From contig JAJPHZ010000014.1 of the NCBI GenBank assembly GCA_021325025.1, positions 1-64,000 on the forward strand: a stretch of 64,000 nt of DNA, read 5' to 3'. This DNA is from Pseudomonadota bacterium (lineage in GTDB: Bacteria > Desulfobacterota > Binatia > Binatales > Binataceae). The notes under the pieces are model-generated. The model was not told where the DNA came from. It searched no databases and saw only the letters and a list, made by a program, of their open reading frames with translations. Position numbers and translations under genes: made by a program. Position 1 is the stretch's first letter; the number at the start of each line of letters is the position of its first letter. Shown piece after piece: positions 39,254 through 48,231 of this stretch.

Positions 39254-42200
39254 ATGATTCGCGCTTTGATGGAGTTGGCGCTCAACCAGCGCGTGGTGGT
39301 GATTGGTTTGGCGTTGGTGCTGGTGGTCGCGGGACTGTATTCATTCCACGAACTGGACATCGAAGCCTATCCCGACCCGGTGCAGCCGCTGGTCGAAGTG
39401 CTGACTCTGCCCAACGGGCTGAGCGCCGAGGAAGTCGAACAACTGGTGACGGTGCCGCTGGAAGTGGGACTGTCGGGTATGCGCGACCTGACCGCGATGC
39501 GCTCGATATCGCTGTTCGGCCTGTCGGATATCCGCTGCTACTTCAGTTGGGACAGCGACTACCAGATGGATCGCACCCAGACTATCAATCGGCTGCCCTT
39601 TATCACGCTGCCGGCGGGGGTGACCGCCGGAATATCGCCCGAAAATCCGATCGGCGAAATCTACCGCTACACGGTGGAGAGCGCCGATCACAACCTGATG
39701 CGGCAGAAGGAGATCGAGGACTGGGTACTGGAAAAGCAGCTCAAGCAGGTTGACGGGGTGATCGACGTCTCGGGTTTTGGCGGCCTGACCAAGGAGTACC
39801 ACGTCGACGTCGACCCGCAAAAACTGGCGCACTACGGGCTCTCACTGTCAACGCTGACCGCGTCGCTGGCCAATTCCAACATCAACGTGGGCGGTAACTA
39901 TCTGCGGGTCGGCGAGCAATCCTTCGACATCCGCGGCCTCGGCTTTATTCATTCGCTCGACGACATCCGCAACGTGGTGCTGAGCGCGCGCAACTCGACT
40001 CCGATCCGGGTGGCGGACGTCGCGCGTGTCGAGGTCGGCTACGCGCCGCGGCTGGGAATTGTGGGGATGAACGATCGCGACGACGTGGTGACCGGAATCG
40101 TTCTGATGCGCAAGTACGGCAACACGCTCAAGACGCTCAAGGGGGTGGAGGCCAAGGTCCGCGAACTCAATACCTCGGGCATCCTGCCCAGGGGCTACCA
40201 CGTGGTGCCCTACTACGACCGCACCCAACTGGTCGATATCACGCTGCACACCGTGTTCGAGAACCTCAGCATCGGCATGGCGCTGGTTTTCGTCGTGCTG
40301 TTGTTCTTTTTGGGCAACATGCGGGCAGCGTTGATCGCGGCGGTCAATATCCCGCTGGCGCTGCTGGGCGCGTTTACCCTGATGAATGCGACCGGCACGC
40401 CTGCCAACCTCATTTCGCTCGGCGCGGTGGACTTCGGCATCATCATCGACACCACGGTCATCGTGATCGAGAACATCCATCGCCACCTGGTGTCGGGCGA
40501 GGCGCCGCACGAGAGCAACCGCACCTCGATCCTGCGCGCCGCGCAGGAGGTGGGCGGTCCGATGTTCTTCTCGACGGTCATCTTCGTGATCGCCTTTCTG
40601 CCGCTGTTCACGATGCGCGGGGTGGAGGGGGCGATTTTCTCGCCGATGTCGCACACCTACGCCTATGCGCTGGGCACCGCGATCCTGCTCGCGGTCACGC
40701 TGTCGCCGGTTCTCGCCTCGCTTTTGCTGCGCAAGGACATGCGGGAGATCCCCAATCCCATCTGGCGCCTGCTGCAGAGCGTCTATCATGGCATCTTCGT
40801 GCGCGTGCTCAACTGGCCGCGGCTTACGCTTGCGTTCATGCTGGTGGTTATCGTGTCGGTGCTTTCGCTTTTCTCCAGCCTCGGCGGCGAATTCCTGCCC
40901 AAGCTGGAGGAAGGCAACATCTGGCTGCGCGCCACGATGCCGCTGACCATCTCGCTGGTTGACGCCGACCGGCTTGCCAACCGGATGAGAAGTGTGCTGC
41001 GCACCTTTCCCGAAGTCACCACCATCGTCTCTCAGGTCGGGCGTCCCGACAGCGGCACCGAAACCACGGGCTTCTTCAACACGGAAATTTCCGTGGACCT
41101 CAAACCCCACCATCTATGGCCCGGCAAGTTGACCAAGGCCGACCTGATAGCGCAAATCGACCGCAAGCTGACGCACGAGTTTCCGGGCGTGGACTTCGAG
41201 TATTCGCAGAATATCGAGGACAACATCAATGAAGCGCTGTCCGGGGTCAAAGGAGCCAACTCGGTGAAGGTCTTCGGTCCCGATCTGGCCGTCGACGAGA
41301 ATATTGCCAATCAGATCATGGCGGTGATGAGCAAGGTGCCGGGCATCACCGAACTGGCGGTCTACCGCTCGCTGGGCCAGCCCAACGTGCTGATTGCACC
41401 CGACCGCGTGGCCTGTGCGCGCTACGGCCTGAACGTCGGTGACGTAACCGCGGTGGTGCAGGCCGCGATCGGCGGCCAGGCCGTGACCCAGGTGCTTGAG
41501 GGCGACCGCCGCTTCGACCTGGTCGTGCGCTGGCTGCCGCAGTATCGCCAGAGCCTCGACGCCATCCGCCAGATTCGCGTGGCGCTGCCCGGCGGCGCCT
41601 ACATCCCCTTGGGCCAGGTGGCACGCATCACCAGCGCCGAAGGTGCTTCCTTCATTTACCGCGAGGGCTCCCGCCGCTACGTACCGGTGCGTTTCGCGGT
41701 GCGCGGGCGCGACTTGCAGAGCGCCATTCAGGATGCCAAACAGCAGGTCGCCGAAAAGGTCAAGCTGCCGGAGGAAGCAAGCCTGGAGTGGGCGGGTGAA
41801 TATGGCGAACTGCAAGCCGCCAATCGCCGGCTGATGGTCGTGGTGCCCTTCGCGCTGATCCTCATCATGGGCGTGCTGTACGCCGCGACCCGCTCGCTGA
41901 TTGACACGTCGATCATCATGGCCCAGATCCCGGTTGCGTGTTTGGGCGGAGTGCTGGGATTATTCCTGACCGGTACGCCGTTTAGCGTGTCGGCAGCAGT
42001 CGGCTTCATTTCGATTTTCGGCATCGCCACGATGGACGGCATCCTGCTCAGCTTCTACATCCGCCAGCTCTGGAGCGAAGGCCATCCGTTCAAGGAATCA
42101 ATCATCCTGGGCTCGGATCGGCGCCTGCGCGCGACCATGATGACCGATTTGGTCGACGCATTCGGCCTGCTCCCGGCCGCAATCTCCACCCGCATTGGCG

Positions 42201-42367
42201 CGCAGACCCAGCGTCCGCTGGCGATCGTGGTGATCGGCGGGGCGCTGGCGATCATGGTGCTGACGCGCGTGCTGCAGCCGGTTCTGATTTACCTGGGCCA
42301 TCGCCAGTTGCGTCTGACCGAGCAGCGCGGCAATGGCAACGACGCCACGTCGCTTTCGCGCCTGTAA
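39254..42367 (+). CDS. Heavy-metal-type RND efflux permease (CzcA/CusA family)
   Basis: Inner-membrane proton-driven pump, 1037 residues with the usual 12 membrane segments and two large periplasmic loops. The proton-relay motif of HME-RND pumps is present in segment 4: D393, D399 and E406 (AVDFGIIIDTTVIVIEN), with the same spacing as CzcA D402, D408 and E415. Other family blocks are YPDPVQPLVEVLT near the start and GGEFLPKLEEGNIWLRATMP in the second half. The metal cannot be assigned from sequence alone. It ends 65 bases before a separate DUF445 gene. Confidence 0.92.
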   Translation: MIRALMELALNQRVVVIGLALVLVVAGLYSFHELDIEAYPDPVQPLVEVLTLPNGLSAEEVEQLVTVPLEVGLSGMRDLTAMRSISLFGLSDIRCYFSWDSDYQMDRTQTINRLPFITLPAGVTAGISPENPIGEIYRYTVESADHNLMRQKEIEDWVLEKQLKQVDGVIDVSGFGGLTKEYHVDVDPQKLAHYGLSLSTLTASLANSNINVGGNYLRVGEQSFDIRGLGFIHSLDDIRNVVLSARNSTPIRVADVARVEVGYAPRLGIVGMNDRDDVVTGIVLMRKYGNTLKTLKGVEAKVRELNTSGILPRGYHVVPYYDRTQLVDITLHTVFENLSIGMALVFVVLLFFLGNMRAALIAAVNIPLALLGAFTLMNATGTPANLISLGAVDFGIIIDTTVIVIENIHRHLVSGEAPHESNRTSILRAAQEVGGPMFFSTVIFVIAFLPLFTMRGVEGAIFSPMSHTYAYALGTAILLAVTLSPVLASLLLRKDMREIPNPIWRLLQSVYHGIFVRVLNWPRLTLAFMLVVIVSVLSLFSSLGGEFLPKLEEGNIWLRATMPLTISLVDADRLANRMRSVLRTFPEVTTIVSQVGRPDSGTETTGFFNTEISVDLKPHHLWPGKLTKADLIAQIDRKLTHEFPGVDFEYSQNIEDNINEALSGVKGANSVKVFGPDLAVDENIANQIMAVMSKVPGITELAVYRSLGQPNVLIAPDRVACARYGLNVGDVTAVVQAAIGGQAVTQVLEGDRRFDLVVRWLPQYRQSLDAIRQIRVALPGGAYIPLGQVARITSAEGASFIYREGSRRYVPVRFAVRGRDLQSAIQDAKQQVAEKVKLPEEASLEWAGEYGELQAANRRLMVVVPFALILIMGVLYAATRSLIDTSIIMAQIPVACLGGVLGLFLTGTPFSVSAAVGFISIFGIATMDGILLSFYIRQLWSEGHPFKESIILGSDRRLRATMMTDLVDAFGLLPAAISTRIGAQTQRPLAIVVIGGALAIMVLTRVLQPVLIYLGHRQLRLTEQRGNGNDATSLSRL

Positions 42368-42397
42368 AGGGCCGGTCTTTCCAACGTTTTTGCCTCA

Positions 42398-42426
42398 GCG
42401 ACGGCAGTGCAAACGCGCTTTATAAT
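42398..42426 (+). promoter_or_regulatory. Promoter predicting a leaderless DUF445 mRNA
   Basis: A perfect TATAAT at 42421-42426 ends only 6 bases before the ATG at 42433. Normal spacing would put the transcription start on or next to that A. There is no Shine-Dalgarno sequence in between. The -35 (GCGACG at a 17-base spacer) matches three of six positions. Confidence 0.55.
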
Positions 42427-42432
42427 AAACCT

Positions 42433-43407
42433 ATGGATCGCGCCATCGAGCATATACCGCCGGCGGAGCCGCGCCCCGGATGGGTCGCCCGGATTGAACA
42501 GCATAAGGGCGGCTTGACGCTGGCCTTGTCGGCCGTCTTTTACGGGGCGAGTTGGATGGTGTCGCTGCTGACGCCGTGGCATACGGCGGGCACCCTGATG
42601 CGGTCGGTGGGCGAGGCGGCGCTGGTCGGTGGGCTGTGCGATTTCATCGCGCTCAAGATGATTTTCGAGCGCCGCTGGTATCTGCCCAACTCCGGCGTGC
42701 TGCCGCGCAACCGCCAGAAGCTGATTGACGGCATCGCCGCGACGATCGAAAACCAGTGGCTGACTCCCGCGATGATCGACAAAAAGCTGCGCGATCTGGA
42801 TCTGGTCAAGCGGCTGGGCCGTTACCTGGAAGACGTCTCATTGGAAGACGTGATCGACCGCACCCATCTGGCCGGCATCTGCCAGAGTATCGCCGGCTAC
42901 GCCCGCTCGCCGCAGTTGATCGACTTTCTCGAACAACGGCTGGAAGCGTCGGCACCGCGTTCGGTGCGGGTCGCCAACGCGCTCGGTATCATCACCTACC
43001 GCAAGCTGAGCGAACGGATTGGCCGCGAGCTGAGCGGACTGCTGATCTCGCTGCCCACCAACGCCGAGCTGATCAAGGCGCTGGAGGAACGCCTGCACTT
43101 TTTGGGCGAGGAATTGCAGCAGCGCCAGAGTGCGACCCGCGAGGCCGCCTACCGTATCATGGACACCCTGGTCGAACATGCGGTAGCCGCCAGCCGCGGT
43201 GAAATCACGCGTATGGTCAGGGAAAATCTCATGAGCCTGTCCGATGAGGAAATCCGCCGCCAGATCGAAAGCCGCACCCGTACCCATCTGGACTGGATCC
43301 GCGTCAACGGCGGCATCTTCGGTGCTTTGTTCGGCGCCTTGTTTGGACTGCTCAATTACGCTGCCGCGCACAGCGCCGCGCTAATCGCCCTGATGCGTCT
43401 GCCCTGA
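42433..43407 (+). CDS. DUF445 family membrane protein
   Basis: 324 residues. A membrane segment near residues 28-48 (LTLALSAVFYGASWMVSLLT) and a C-terminal one (NGGIFGALFGALFGLLNYAA, about 293-312) flank a long soluble helical region. The family signature includes GALVGGLCDFIALKMIFERRW-like text and GVLPRNRQKLIDGIAATIEN near 80-105. Function is not established; E. coli YjiN is a relative. It has its own promoter that predicts a leaderless transcript. Confidence 0.85.
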   Translation: MDRAIEHIPPAEPRPGWVARIEQHKGGLTLALSAVFYGASWMVSLLTPWHTAGTLMRSVGEAALVGGLCDFIALKMIFERRWYLPNSGVLPRNRQKLIDGIAATIENQWLTPAMIDKKLRDLDLVKRLGRYLEDVSLEDVIDRTHLAGICQSIAGYARSPQLIDFLEQRLEASAPRSVRVANALGIITYRKLSERIGRELSGLLISLPTNAELIKALEERLHFLGEELQQRQSATREAAYRIMDTLVEHAVAASRGEITRMVRENLMSLSDEEIRRQIESRTRTHLDWIRVNGGIFGALFGALFGLLNYAAAHSAALIALMRLP

Positions 43408-43414
43408 GCCAACC

Positions 43415-43484
43415 CCTGACCCCTTGCCTCAAAGCGAAGGGAGAAGAAAAACCGTCCCCCTTCGCTTTTAGGGGAGGGGCCAGG
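43415..43484. repeat. 70-base imperfect palindrome, REP/MITE-like
   Basis: The inner arms AAAGCGAAGGG (43431-43441) and CCCTTCGCTTT (43458-43468) pair exactly. The outer arms CCTGACCCCTTGCCTC (43415-43430) and TAGGGGAGGGGCCAGG (43469-43484) pair at 12 of 16 positions. It lies 7 bases after the DUF445 stop. It could be a dispersed palindromic repeat, or simply a strong terminator (TTTT follows the inner stem). Confidence 0.6.
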
Positions 43485-43550
43485 TTGTCTGACTCGCCAT
43501 AGCCGCGGCAGGATGATAGATGGGCGGTGGACAACAGGAGCAAACACGCA

Positions 43551-44396
43551 ATGCAAATTCAGACTTTGGCGAGTGGATTTGGGCTGATCGAAGGTCCGCG
43601 TGTGGATGAGCAGGGGCGCTTGTATTTCACCGACCATGCCACCGACAGCGTGTGCCGGCGCAATCCTGACGGACGCATTGAAACCCTGGTCGCGGGACGC
43701 AAAAGCGTCGGCGGACTGGCCTTTTGTGAAAACGGCGGCCTGTTGATGTCCGGGCCGTCGCTGGCGCGCTGGGATGAAACGAGCGGCGCCATACAAGAGA
43801 TCTTTTCAAAGTATCCGGGCCGCACCATCAACAGCCTCAATGACATGACCGTCGATGCGCAGGGCAGCGTTTATGTCGGTTCGATGAACTACAACGCACT
43901 CGATCGCGATGCCAAACCGGTGCCCGGCGATCTCTATCGCGTCGATCCAGGCGGCGCTGTGACGCTGGTGGGCGAGGGCTATCAGGTCAGCAACGGTCTG
44001 GGCTTCAGTCCCGACGGCAAGGTGCTTTACCACGCCGATTCGCCGCCCAAAACCATCTGGGCATATGACGTCGCCGTTGATCGCACGCTCAGGAATCGGC
44101 GCGTGTTTGCCAAAGTGCCCGAAGGCTATCCTGACGGCCTGGCGGTGGACGCCGAGGGCGGGGTGTGGGTGGCTGCGATTTTTGCCTACGAGCTGGTGCG
44201 CTTTAAGCCCGACGGCACAGTGGAGCGGCGGCTTAAAATCCCGTCGCGGATGGTGGTAAGCCTGGTGTTCGGCGGTACCGACATGTGCGACCTGTACGTG
44301 GTGACCGGCGACAACGTCGACCGTGCGCTGAAGGGCACCATCTTCAAATTGCGCTCCGACATCCCAGGCCTGCCGGTACCCAGAGCGAAGCTGTAG
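43551..44396 (+). CDS. SMP-30/gluconolactonase/LRE family protein
   Basis: Six-bladed beta-propeller hydrolase, probably a sugar-lactone hydrolase, 281 residues from ATG 43551 (ribosome binding site CAGGAG 10 bases upstream; GTG 43527 is in frame but less likely). Family blocks are EGPRVDEQGRLYFTDHATDS (with the metal-binding Glu), the NDMTVDAQGSVYVGSM segment, SNGLGFSPDGKVLYHADS and YPDGLAVDAEGGVWVAAI, which supply the Asn and Asp metal ligands. The substrate is unknown. It converges with the FAD oxidoreductase operon. Confidence 0.9.
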   Translation: MQIQTLASGFGLIEGPRVDEQGRLYFTDHATDSVCRRNPDGRIETLVAGRKSVGGLAFCENGGLLMSGPSLARWDETSGAIQEIFSKYPGRTINSLNDMTVDAQGSVYVGSMNYNALDRDAKPVPGDLYRVDPGGAVTLVGEGYQVSNGLGFSPDGKVLYHADSPPKTIWAYDVAVDRTLRNRRVFAKVPEGYPDGLAVDAEGGVWVAAIFAYELVRFKPDGTVERRLKIPSRMVVSLVFGGTDMCDLYVVTGDNVDRALKGTIFKLRSDIPGLPVPRAKL

Positions 44397-44462
44397 CGCC
44401 TGGTGAGCCATGCCTGGGCTCCGACATACTTTTTGGGGTTACGAGGGGCTCGATGTGGCCGA

Positions 44463-45617
44463 TTAGCGCCGCCATCGGCGCCGGCGCCGCGGCGGTCTGC
44501 GGTCCAGCGCACCCCAACGCGGCAGTTCAGCACCCTCAACGATAGCGCGTGCGGCCAAGCGACCCGCGTGAACGCTCAACGCCACTCCGTGTCCGGCGTA
44601 GGCGCCCGCCACGATGACGGTGGGGCGGTCAGGGAGCCGTCCCAGGAGCGGCACTGCATCCTCTGTGAATGCGATCGGGCCGCCCCACGAGGCTGAAAAT
44701 TCGACCTTGCGCAATCCGGGATGGAGTCCGCGCACGCGGTCCTCAAGCTGGGCCAGAGCCGCTCGTGGACTTCCCCGGTTTACGTCGCTTGCCTCAAGCT
44801 CCTGCGGGGACCCGAAGACCAGGCCCGCGCCGAAGACCACGCGCCCGTCGTCCATGGTTCTACCCCACAGGTACGGCAAATCAGTGGTGTAAAAAGGAAT
44901 GCCTTCCGCCAGACCGATTGCTTGCAGTGTGGCGGCATCCAGCGGCTGGGTCGCGCAGGCGAAGGTAAGTGAGCTGTGCACGTTAACATGCTCAAGCGGG
45001 AGCAGTTCGGACAGCCAGGCATTGGCGGCCACCACGATGTATTCGGGATAAACGACCTGACGGCCAAATTCTATCGCCGGTTGCGGCGTGGTGACGATGC
45101 GCCGGACCGGCGTGTTCTCGTGCAGCGTCGCGCCGAGCCCGATTGCGGCGCGCAAAAGGCCAATGAGCAGGCGCGCGGGCTCCACGACTCCACCGCTGAC
45201 CGTATTGGCAATGTGTATCGGTTGCCCCGCATCCTGCCAGGGCAGGAGCCGCTGGTTGTGACCCGCGCCGTGTTCGATCTCCCAACATCCGGGCAGGCGC
45301 AGGCCGCAGTCGATCGCCTCGGCCTTAACCAGGCGGTCGAGTTCCGGCACGCACGAATCGGCCTGTTCCAGCGGCCCCGCGGCCGTGCCCTCCAGAACCA
45401 GGCCACCGGTCCTGCCGCTGGCGCCTTCGCCGATGCGGCTGGCCTCGAAGATCGCGGCGCTGATGCCGCGCTTGGCCAGATGATACGCGGTCGATGCGCC
45501 GGTGAATCCGCCGCCGATTATTGCTACCTGCGCGGCCTCCACCTGGCCGCCGCGCTGCGGGACCCGCTCATATGTCCATGGCGTCGTGCCCCACTGTTTG
45601 CGGTCCTGCCCGATCAT
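44463..45617 (-). CDS. FAD-dependent oxidoreductase (DAO family)
   Basis: 384 residues from ATG 45617; the longer open frame runs into the redoxin gene and is not used. The FAD-binding GxGxxG is IIGGGFTGAS at residues 33-42, followed by AAIFEASRIGEGASGRTGG, and the C-terminal FAD-contact segment is PTVIVAGAYAGHGVALSVHAG. It belongs to the D-amino-acid oxidase/glycine oxidase/gamma-glutamylputrescine oxidase superfamily; the amine or amino-acid substrate is not known. The C-terminus ends in an unusual arginine run. It starts 11 bases after the redoxin gene and is the last gene of that operon. Confidence 0.88.
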   Translation of the reverse strand: MIGQDRKQWGTTPWTYERVPQRGGQVEAAQVAIIGGGFTGASTAYHLAKRGISAAIFEASRIGEGASGRTGGLVLEGTAAGPLEQADSCVPELDRLVKAEAIDCGLRLPGCWEIEHGAGHNQRLLPWQDAGQPIHIANTVSGGVVEPARLLIGLLRAAIGLGATLHENTPVRRIVTTPQPAIEFGRQVVYPEYIVVAANAWLSELLPLEHVNVHSSLTFACATQPLDAATLQAIGLAEGIPFYTTDLPYLWGRTMDDGRVVFGAGLVFGSPQELEASDVNRGSPRAALAQLEDRVRGLHPGLRKVEFSASWGGPIAFTEDAVPLLGRLPDRPTVIVAGAYAGHGVALSVHAGRLAARAIVEGAELPRWGALDRRPPRRRRRWRR

Positions 45618-45628
45618 GCCGGCCTGCC

Positions 45629-46576
45629 TTACGGCAGCGCGGCCGCACCTGGTTTGCGCAAGGCATGGACTGCGCCGAGAATCTTCTGCGGCGGCGGTTG
45701 TTCGCGATAGTAGGGTGAGGTGAAAATCCATCTGACCTGCCCGCTTCTATCGACCAGCATGAAAGCCGGAATCGCGCTGTCGGGCTGATGGTTGCCATAG
45801 TGCTGCACCAGGCCCAAGGGTCCCAGCAGGCTTTCCGACGAATCGCTCAGCAGCGGGAGATCGGTGTGCAGAAAGCGCGCCAGCATCGTCGAGCGCTGCG
45901 GCGGGTCGGCACTGACCGCGACGATTTGGACGCCGGCATTGCGGAACTGCTCGCGCACACGCGTCAGTTCGCCCAGTTCGAACCGGGCGAAGGGGCAGAA
46001 GTCGCCGCGATACACCACCACCAGGGTGAGCGGACTGGCGGCGAACATGGCACTGTCGTGAATGACGTTGTTCTGGTCGGCCAGCCTGAAGTACGGAAAT
46101 CTGTCGCCCATTCCTACTTTCAGTTTAAAAGGGGGGTTGCGCGTTCCGCGCAGCGTGTAGCTGACGAACCTGCCGCCGCCGATGGCGAAAGTGATGCAGG
46201 CCAGCAGCGCGAGCCCGGCGATAGCCAGCTTGGCATGCGGCGACCACAGTCCCAGCGCCACGCGCAGCGCGCCCAGTCCCAAAATCACGCCCAGCGCTAT
46301 CAGGACGTAAGCCGGATAGGGAATCGCCAGGTGGATTCCGAGGGCGGGCGAACTCCAGAAGTTGGCCAATGTGTATCCGTAGCTGAAGGCGCCCGCCGCG
46401 AGCAGCACGATCGCCGCGATCACACGCATCGGTTGGGCCGGCGGCACTTGCCATGGTTCTTCGGCCGCTGCTTCTCTCCGCGCCTGCGCCGCGTTCTGCT
46501 CGGTCTGCGCGCTGCTTATCGCCGCGTCGGGTGCAGAGAACTCGGGATGGTGCACATCGTCAATCGTATTACTCAT
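45629..46576 (-). CDS. Membrane-anchored peroxiredoxin-like (AhpC/TSA) protein
   Basis: 315 residues. Residues 1-48 are polar; three hydrophobic segments lie at about 50-72, 88-110 and 114-135. A redoxin domain follows, with VVVYRGDFCPFARFELGEL and the putative peroxidatic cysteine C194. The classical CPxC partner is replaced (CPFA), and no second cysteine is seen in the redoxin domain, so a 1-Cys mechanism is likely. Start is ATG 46576, overlapping the upstream nicotinamidase-like stop by one base. Domain orientation (periplasmic or cytoplasmic) is not fixed by the sequence. Confidence 0.85.
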   Translation of the reverse strand: MSNTIDDVHHPEFSAPDAAISSAQTEQNAAQARREAAAEEPWQVPPAQPMRVIAAIVLLAAGAFSYGYTLANFWSSPALGIHLAIPYPAYVLIALGVILGLGALRVALGLWSPHAKLAIAGLALLACITFAIGGGRFVSYTLRGTRNPPFKLKVGMGDRFPYFRLADQNNVIHDSAMFAASPLTLVVVYRGDFCPFARFELGELTRVREQFRNAGVQIVAVSADPPQRSTMLARFLHTDLPLLSDSSESLLGPLGLVQHYGNHQPDSAIPAFMLVDRSGQVRWIFTSPYYREQPPPQKILGAVHALRKPGAAALP

Positions 46577-47232
46577 CAATCATCGAGCAGGGCTTCGAGC
46601 TGTTCGCGGGTGACGGTTTTGACTCCGCGCTGACGCCATCGCTCCCGCACCGCCGCCGCATTGGCCGGATCGATTTCATGGATCGCGTCGATGACGACCC
46701 AGGGAACCCGCCCGTGCTCGAGCAGGGCGTTGACCGCGTGATCGACGCAGACGTCAGTGTAAACTCCGTAGATCACCACATGCTCGTACTGCGCCGCCAG
46801 GCGCGACAGCAGTGAGCGCGCGTTGGCGTTGCCGGCGAGCACGTCGACGTCCTGCTTTTCGATGATCAGCTCCCCGCTATGTCTGAGCGCGTTTTCCAGC
46901 CGTTCATCATCCACTTGACGCGCGGGGATGGGATGGGGATTTGACGGCGCGGTTTCTTCCACTTTGCGCTGCCCCTCAGTGCCGTCCATGCAGTGGTCGG
47001 GCCACTTGCCGCCGTTGCGGGCCAATTCGCGGTCGCCGGGGAAATGGCGATCGGTGGAGCAGATGCGGCGGATTTTGCGCCGCTGCGCCAGCTCGGTCAG
47101 ATGCCTGAGTGCGGGCAGAATCTTCTCGCTGCCGGGCACGTACAACGCGCCGCCCGGCAACATGAAATCGCGCTGCGTGTCGACATCGTAAAACAAGGTG
47201 CGTTCGGGGCGCAGTTTTTCCTGGGAGTTCAT
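46576..47232 (-). CDS. Isochorismatase-family hydrolase, nicotinamidase-like
   Basis: 218 residues; ATG 47232 lies 7 bases after GGGAGG (TTG 47238 is less likely). Catalytic triad D18 (FYDVDTQRDF), K126 (IIEKQDVDVL) and C162 (YGVYTDVCVDHAV) is visible. The metal-site pattern D61-x-H63 plus H80 in WPDHCMDGTEG is the one seen in nicotinamidases (PncA), which deamidate nicotinamide in the NAD salvage pathway. It is the first gene of an operon with the redoxin and the FAD oxidoreductase. Other amidases of this superfamily are possible. Confidence 0.85.
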   Translation of the reverse strand: MNSQEKLRPERTLFYDVDTQRDFMLPGGALYVPGSEKILPALRHLTELAQRRKIRRICSTDRHFPGDRELARNGGKWPDHCMDGTEGQRKVEETAPSNPHPIPARQVDDERLENALRHSGELIIEKQDVDVLAGNANARSLLSRLAAQYEHVVIYGVYTDVCVDHAVNALLEHGRVPWVVIDAIHEIDPANAAAVRERWRQRGVKTVTREQLEALLDD

Positions 47233-47271
47233 GACCAATCCTCCCGCTTCCGATACTAACTACCCAGCATA

Positions 47272-47287
47272 GCGCGTCCGGACGCGC
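47272..47287. repeat. 16-base perfect palindrome
   Basis: GCGCGTCCGGACGCGC lies between the CDF stop and the nicotinamidase-like gene, about 40 bases upstream of that gene's ATG on the minus strand. Having no loop, it would fit a dimeric repressor site rather than a terminator. In GC-rich DNA chance is also possible. Confidence 0.35.
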
Positions 47288-47321
47288 CATTCACGCGCGT
47301 GCCGCCCGCGCAGGCAGATGG

Positions 47322-48203
47322 TTAAAAATGCTCGGGCTCGTGCTTGCGGCGGCTGTCGCGTTCGATCTGAACGGTCATGTGATGGATGTTGAAGCGCGCC
47401 AGCACCTCGGACATGTCGGACAGGATCCGATCGGAATCGGCGTGGTCGCCCACCACGGCGTGTGCCGAGAGCGCGAATTCACGCGCGCTCAGGCACCATA
47501 CGTGCAAGTCGTGGACCTCTTCGGTGCCGGGCACACCGAGCAGACTGCGGCGCAATTCTTCCAAATCGATGTTGGCGGGAACCGCTTCCATCAGGATATC
47601 GACGCCCTCGCGAATCAGTCCCCACGACCCGTAAATGATCAACGCCGCGATGAACAAGCTGACCAGCGGATCGGCCAGATGCCAGTGCGTGAAATACAGC
47701 AGCGCGCCGGCGGCCATCACGCCCATCGAACCGGCCAGGTCGGACAGCACGTGCACAAACACCGCCCGCAGCGCCATCCCATGGCCCTGCTCCCGCCCAC
47801 CCTGATAGGTGAACCAGGCCAGAAACGAGTTGACCATCAGCCCTATCGCGGCGATCAGCATGACGGGCAGGCCGTTGACCGGCTCCGGACGGCTGATGCG
47901 ATGGAGGGCTTCGAAGATCAGAAAGGCGACCAGCACCCACAGGAACAGGCCATTGAGCAGAGCACCCAGGATTTCCGCGCGCAGGTAGCCGTAAGTCTTG
48001 CCGGCGCGCGCCGGCCGCGCCGCGATCCACAGGGCAAACAGGCTGAGCAGGATCGCCGCCAGATCGGTCAGCAGATGGATCGCGTCGGACAGCAGCGCCA
48101 GGCTGTTGGTGTAGATGCCGCCGATCAGTTCGGTGAGAAAATAGGCCGCGGTTACAGCCAGTACGATCAGCAGGCGGCCGGCATCTGCCCGATGGGTTTG
48201 CAA
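47322..48203 (-). CDS. Cation diffusion facilitator (CzcD/ZitB-type)
   Basis: Inner-membrane metal/proton antiporter, 293 residues, six membrane segments and a C-terminal cytoplasmic domain. The transport site is H43 and D47 (SDAIHLLTD, with D40 also present) plus H151 and D155 (HVLSDLAG), the HD-HD pattern of zinc exporters such as CzcD and ZitB. Start is TTG at 48203 after GGACGG; no in-frame ATG is near. It follows apt by 28 bases and may share its transcript. Zinc or cobalt export is likely but not proven. Confidence 0.93.
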   Translation of the reverse strand: MQTHRADAGRLLIVLAVTAAYFLTELIGGIYTNSLALLSDAIHLLTDLAAILLSLFALWIAARPARAGKTYGYLRAEILGALLNGLFLWVLVAFLIFEALHRISRPEPVNGLPVMLIAAIGLMVNSFLAWFTYQGGREQGHGMALRAVFVHVLSDLAGSMGVMAAGALLYFTHWHLADPLVSLFIAALIIYGSWGLIREGVDILMEAVPANIDLEELRRSLLGVPGTEEVHDLHVWCLSAREFALSAHAVVGDHADSDRILSDMSEVLARFNIHHMTVQIERDSRRKHEPEHF

Positions 48204-48231
48204 TCGATTCCGTCCGGCGCGTGGTGGTCGT

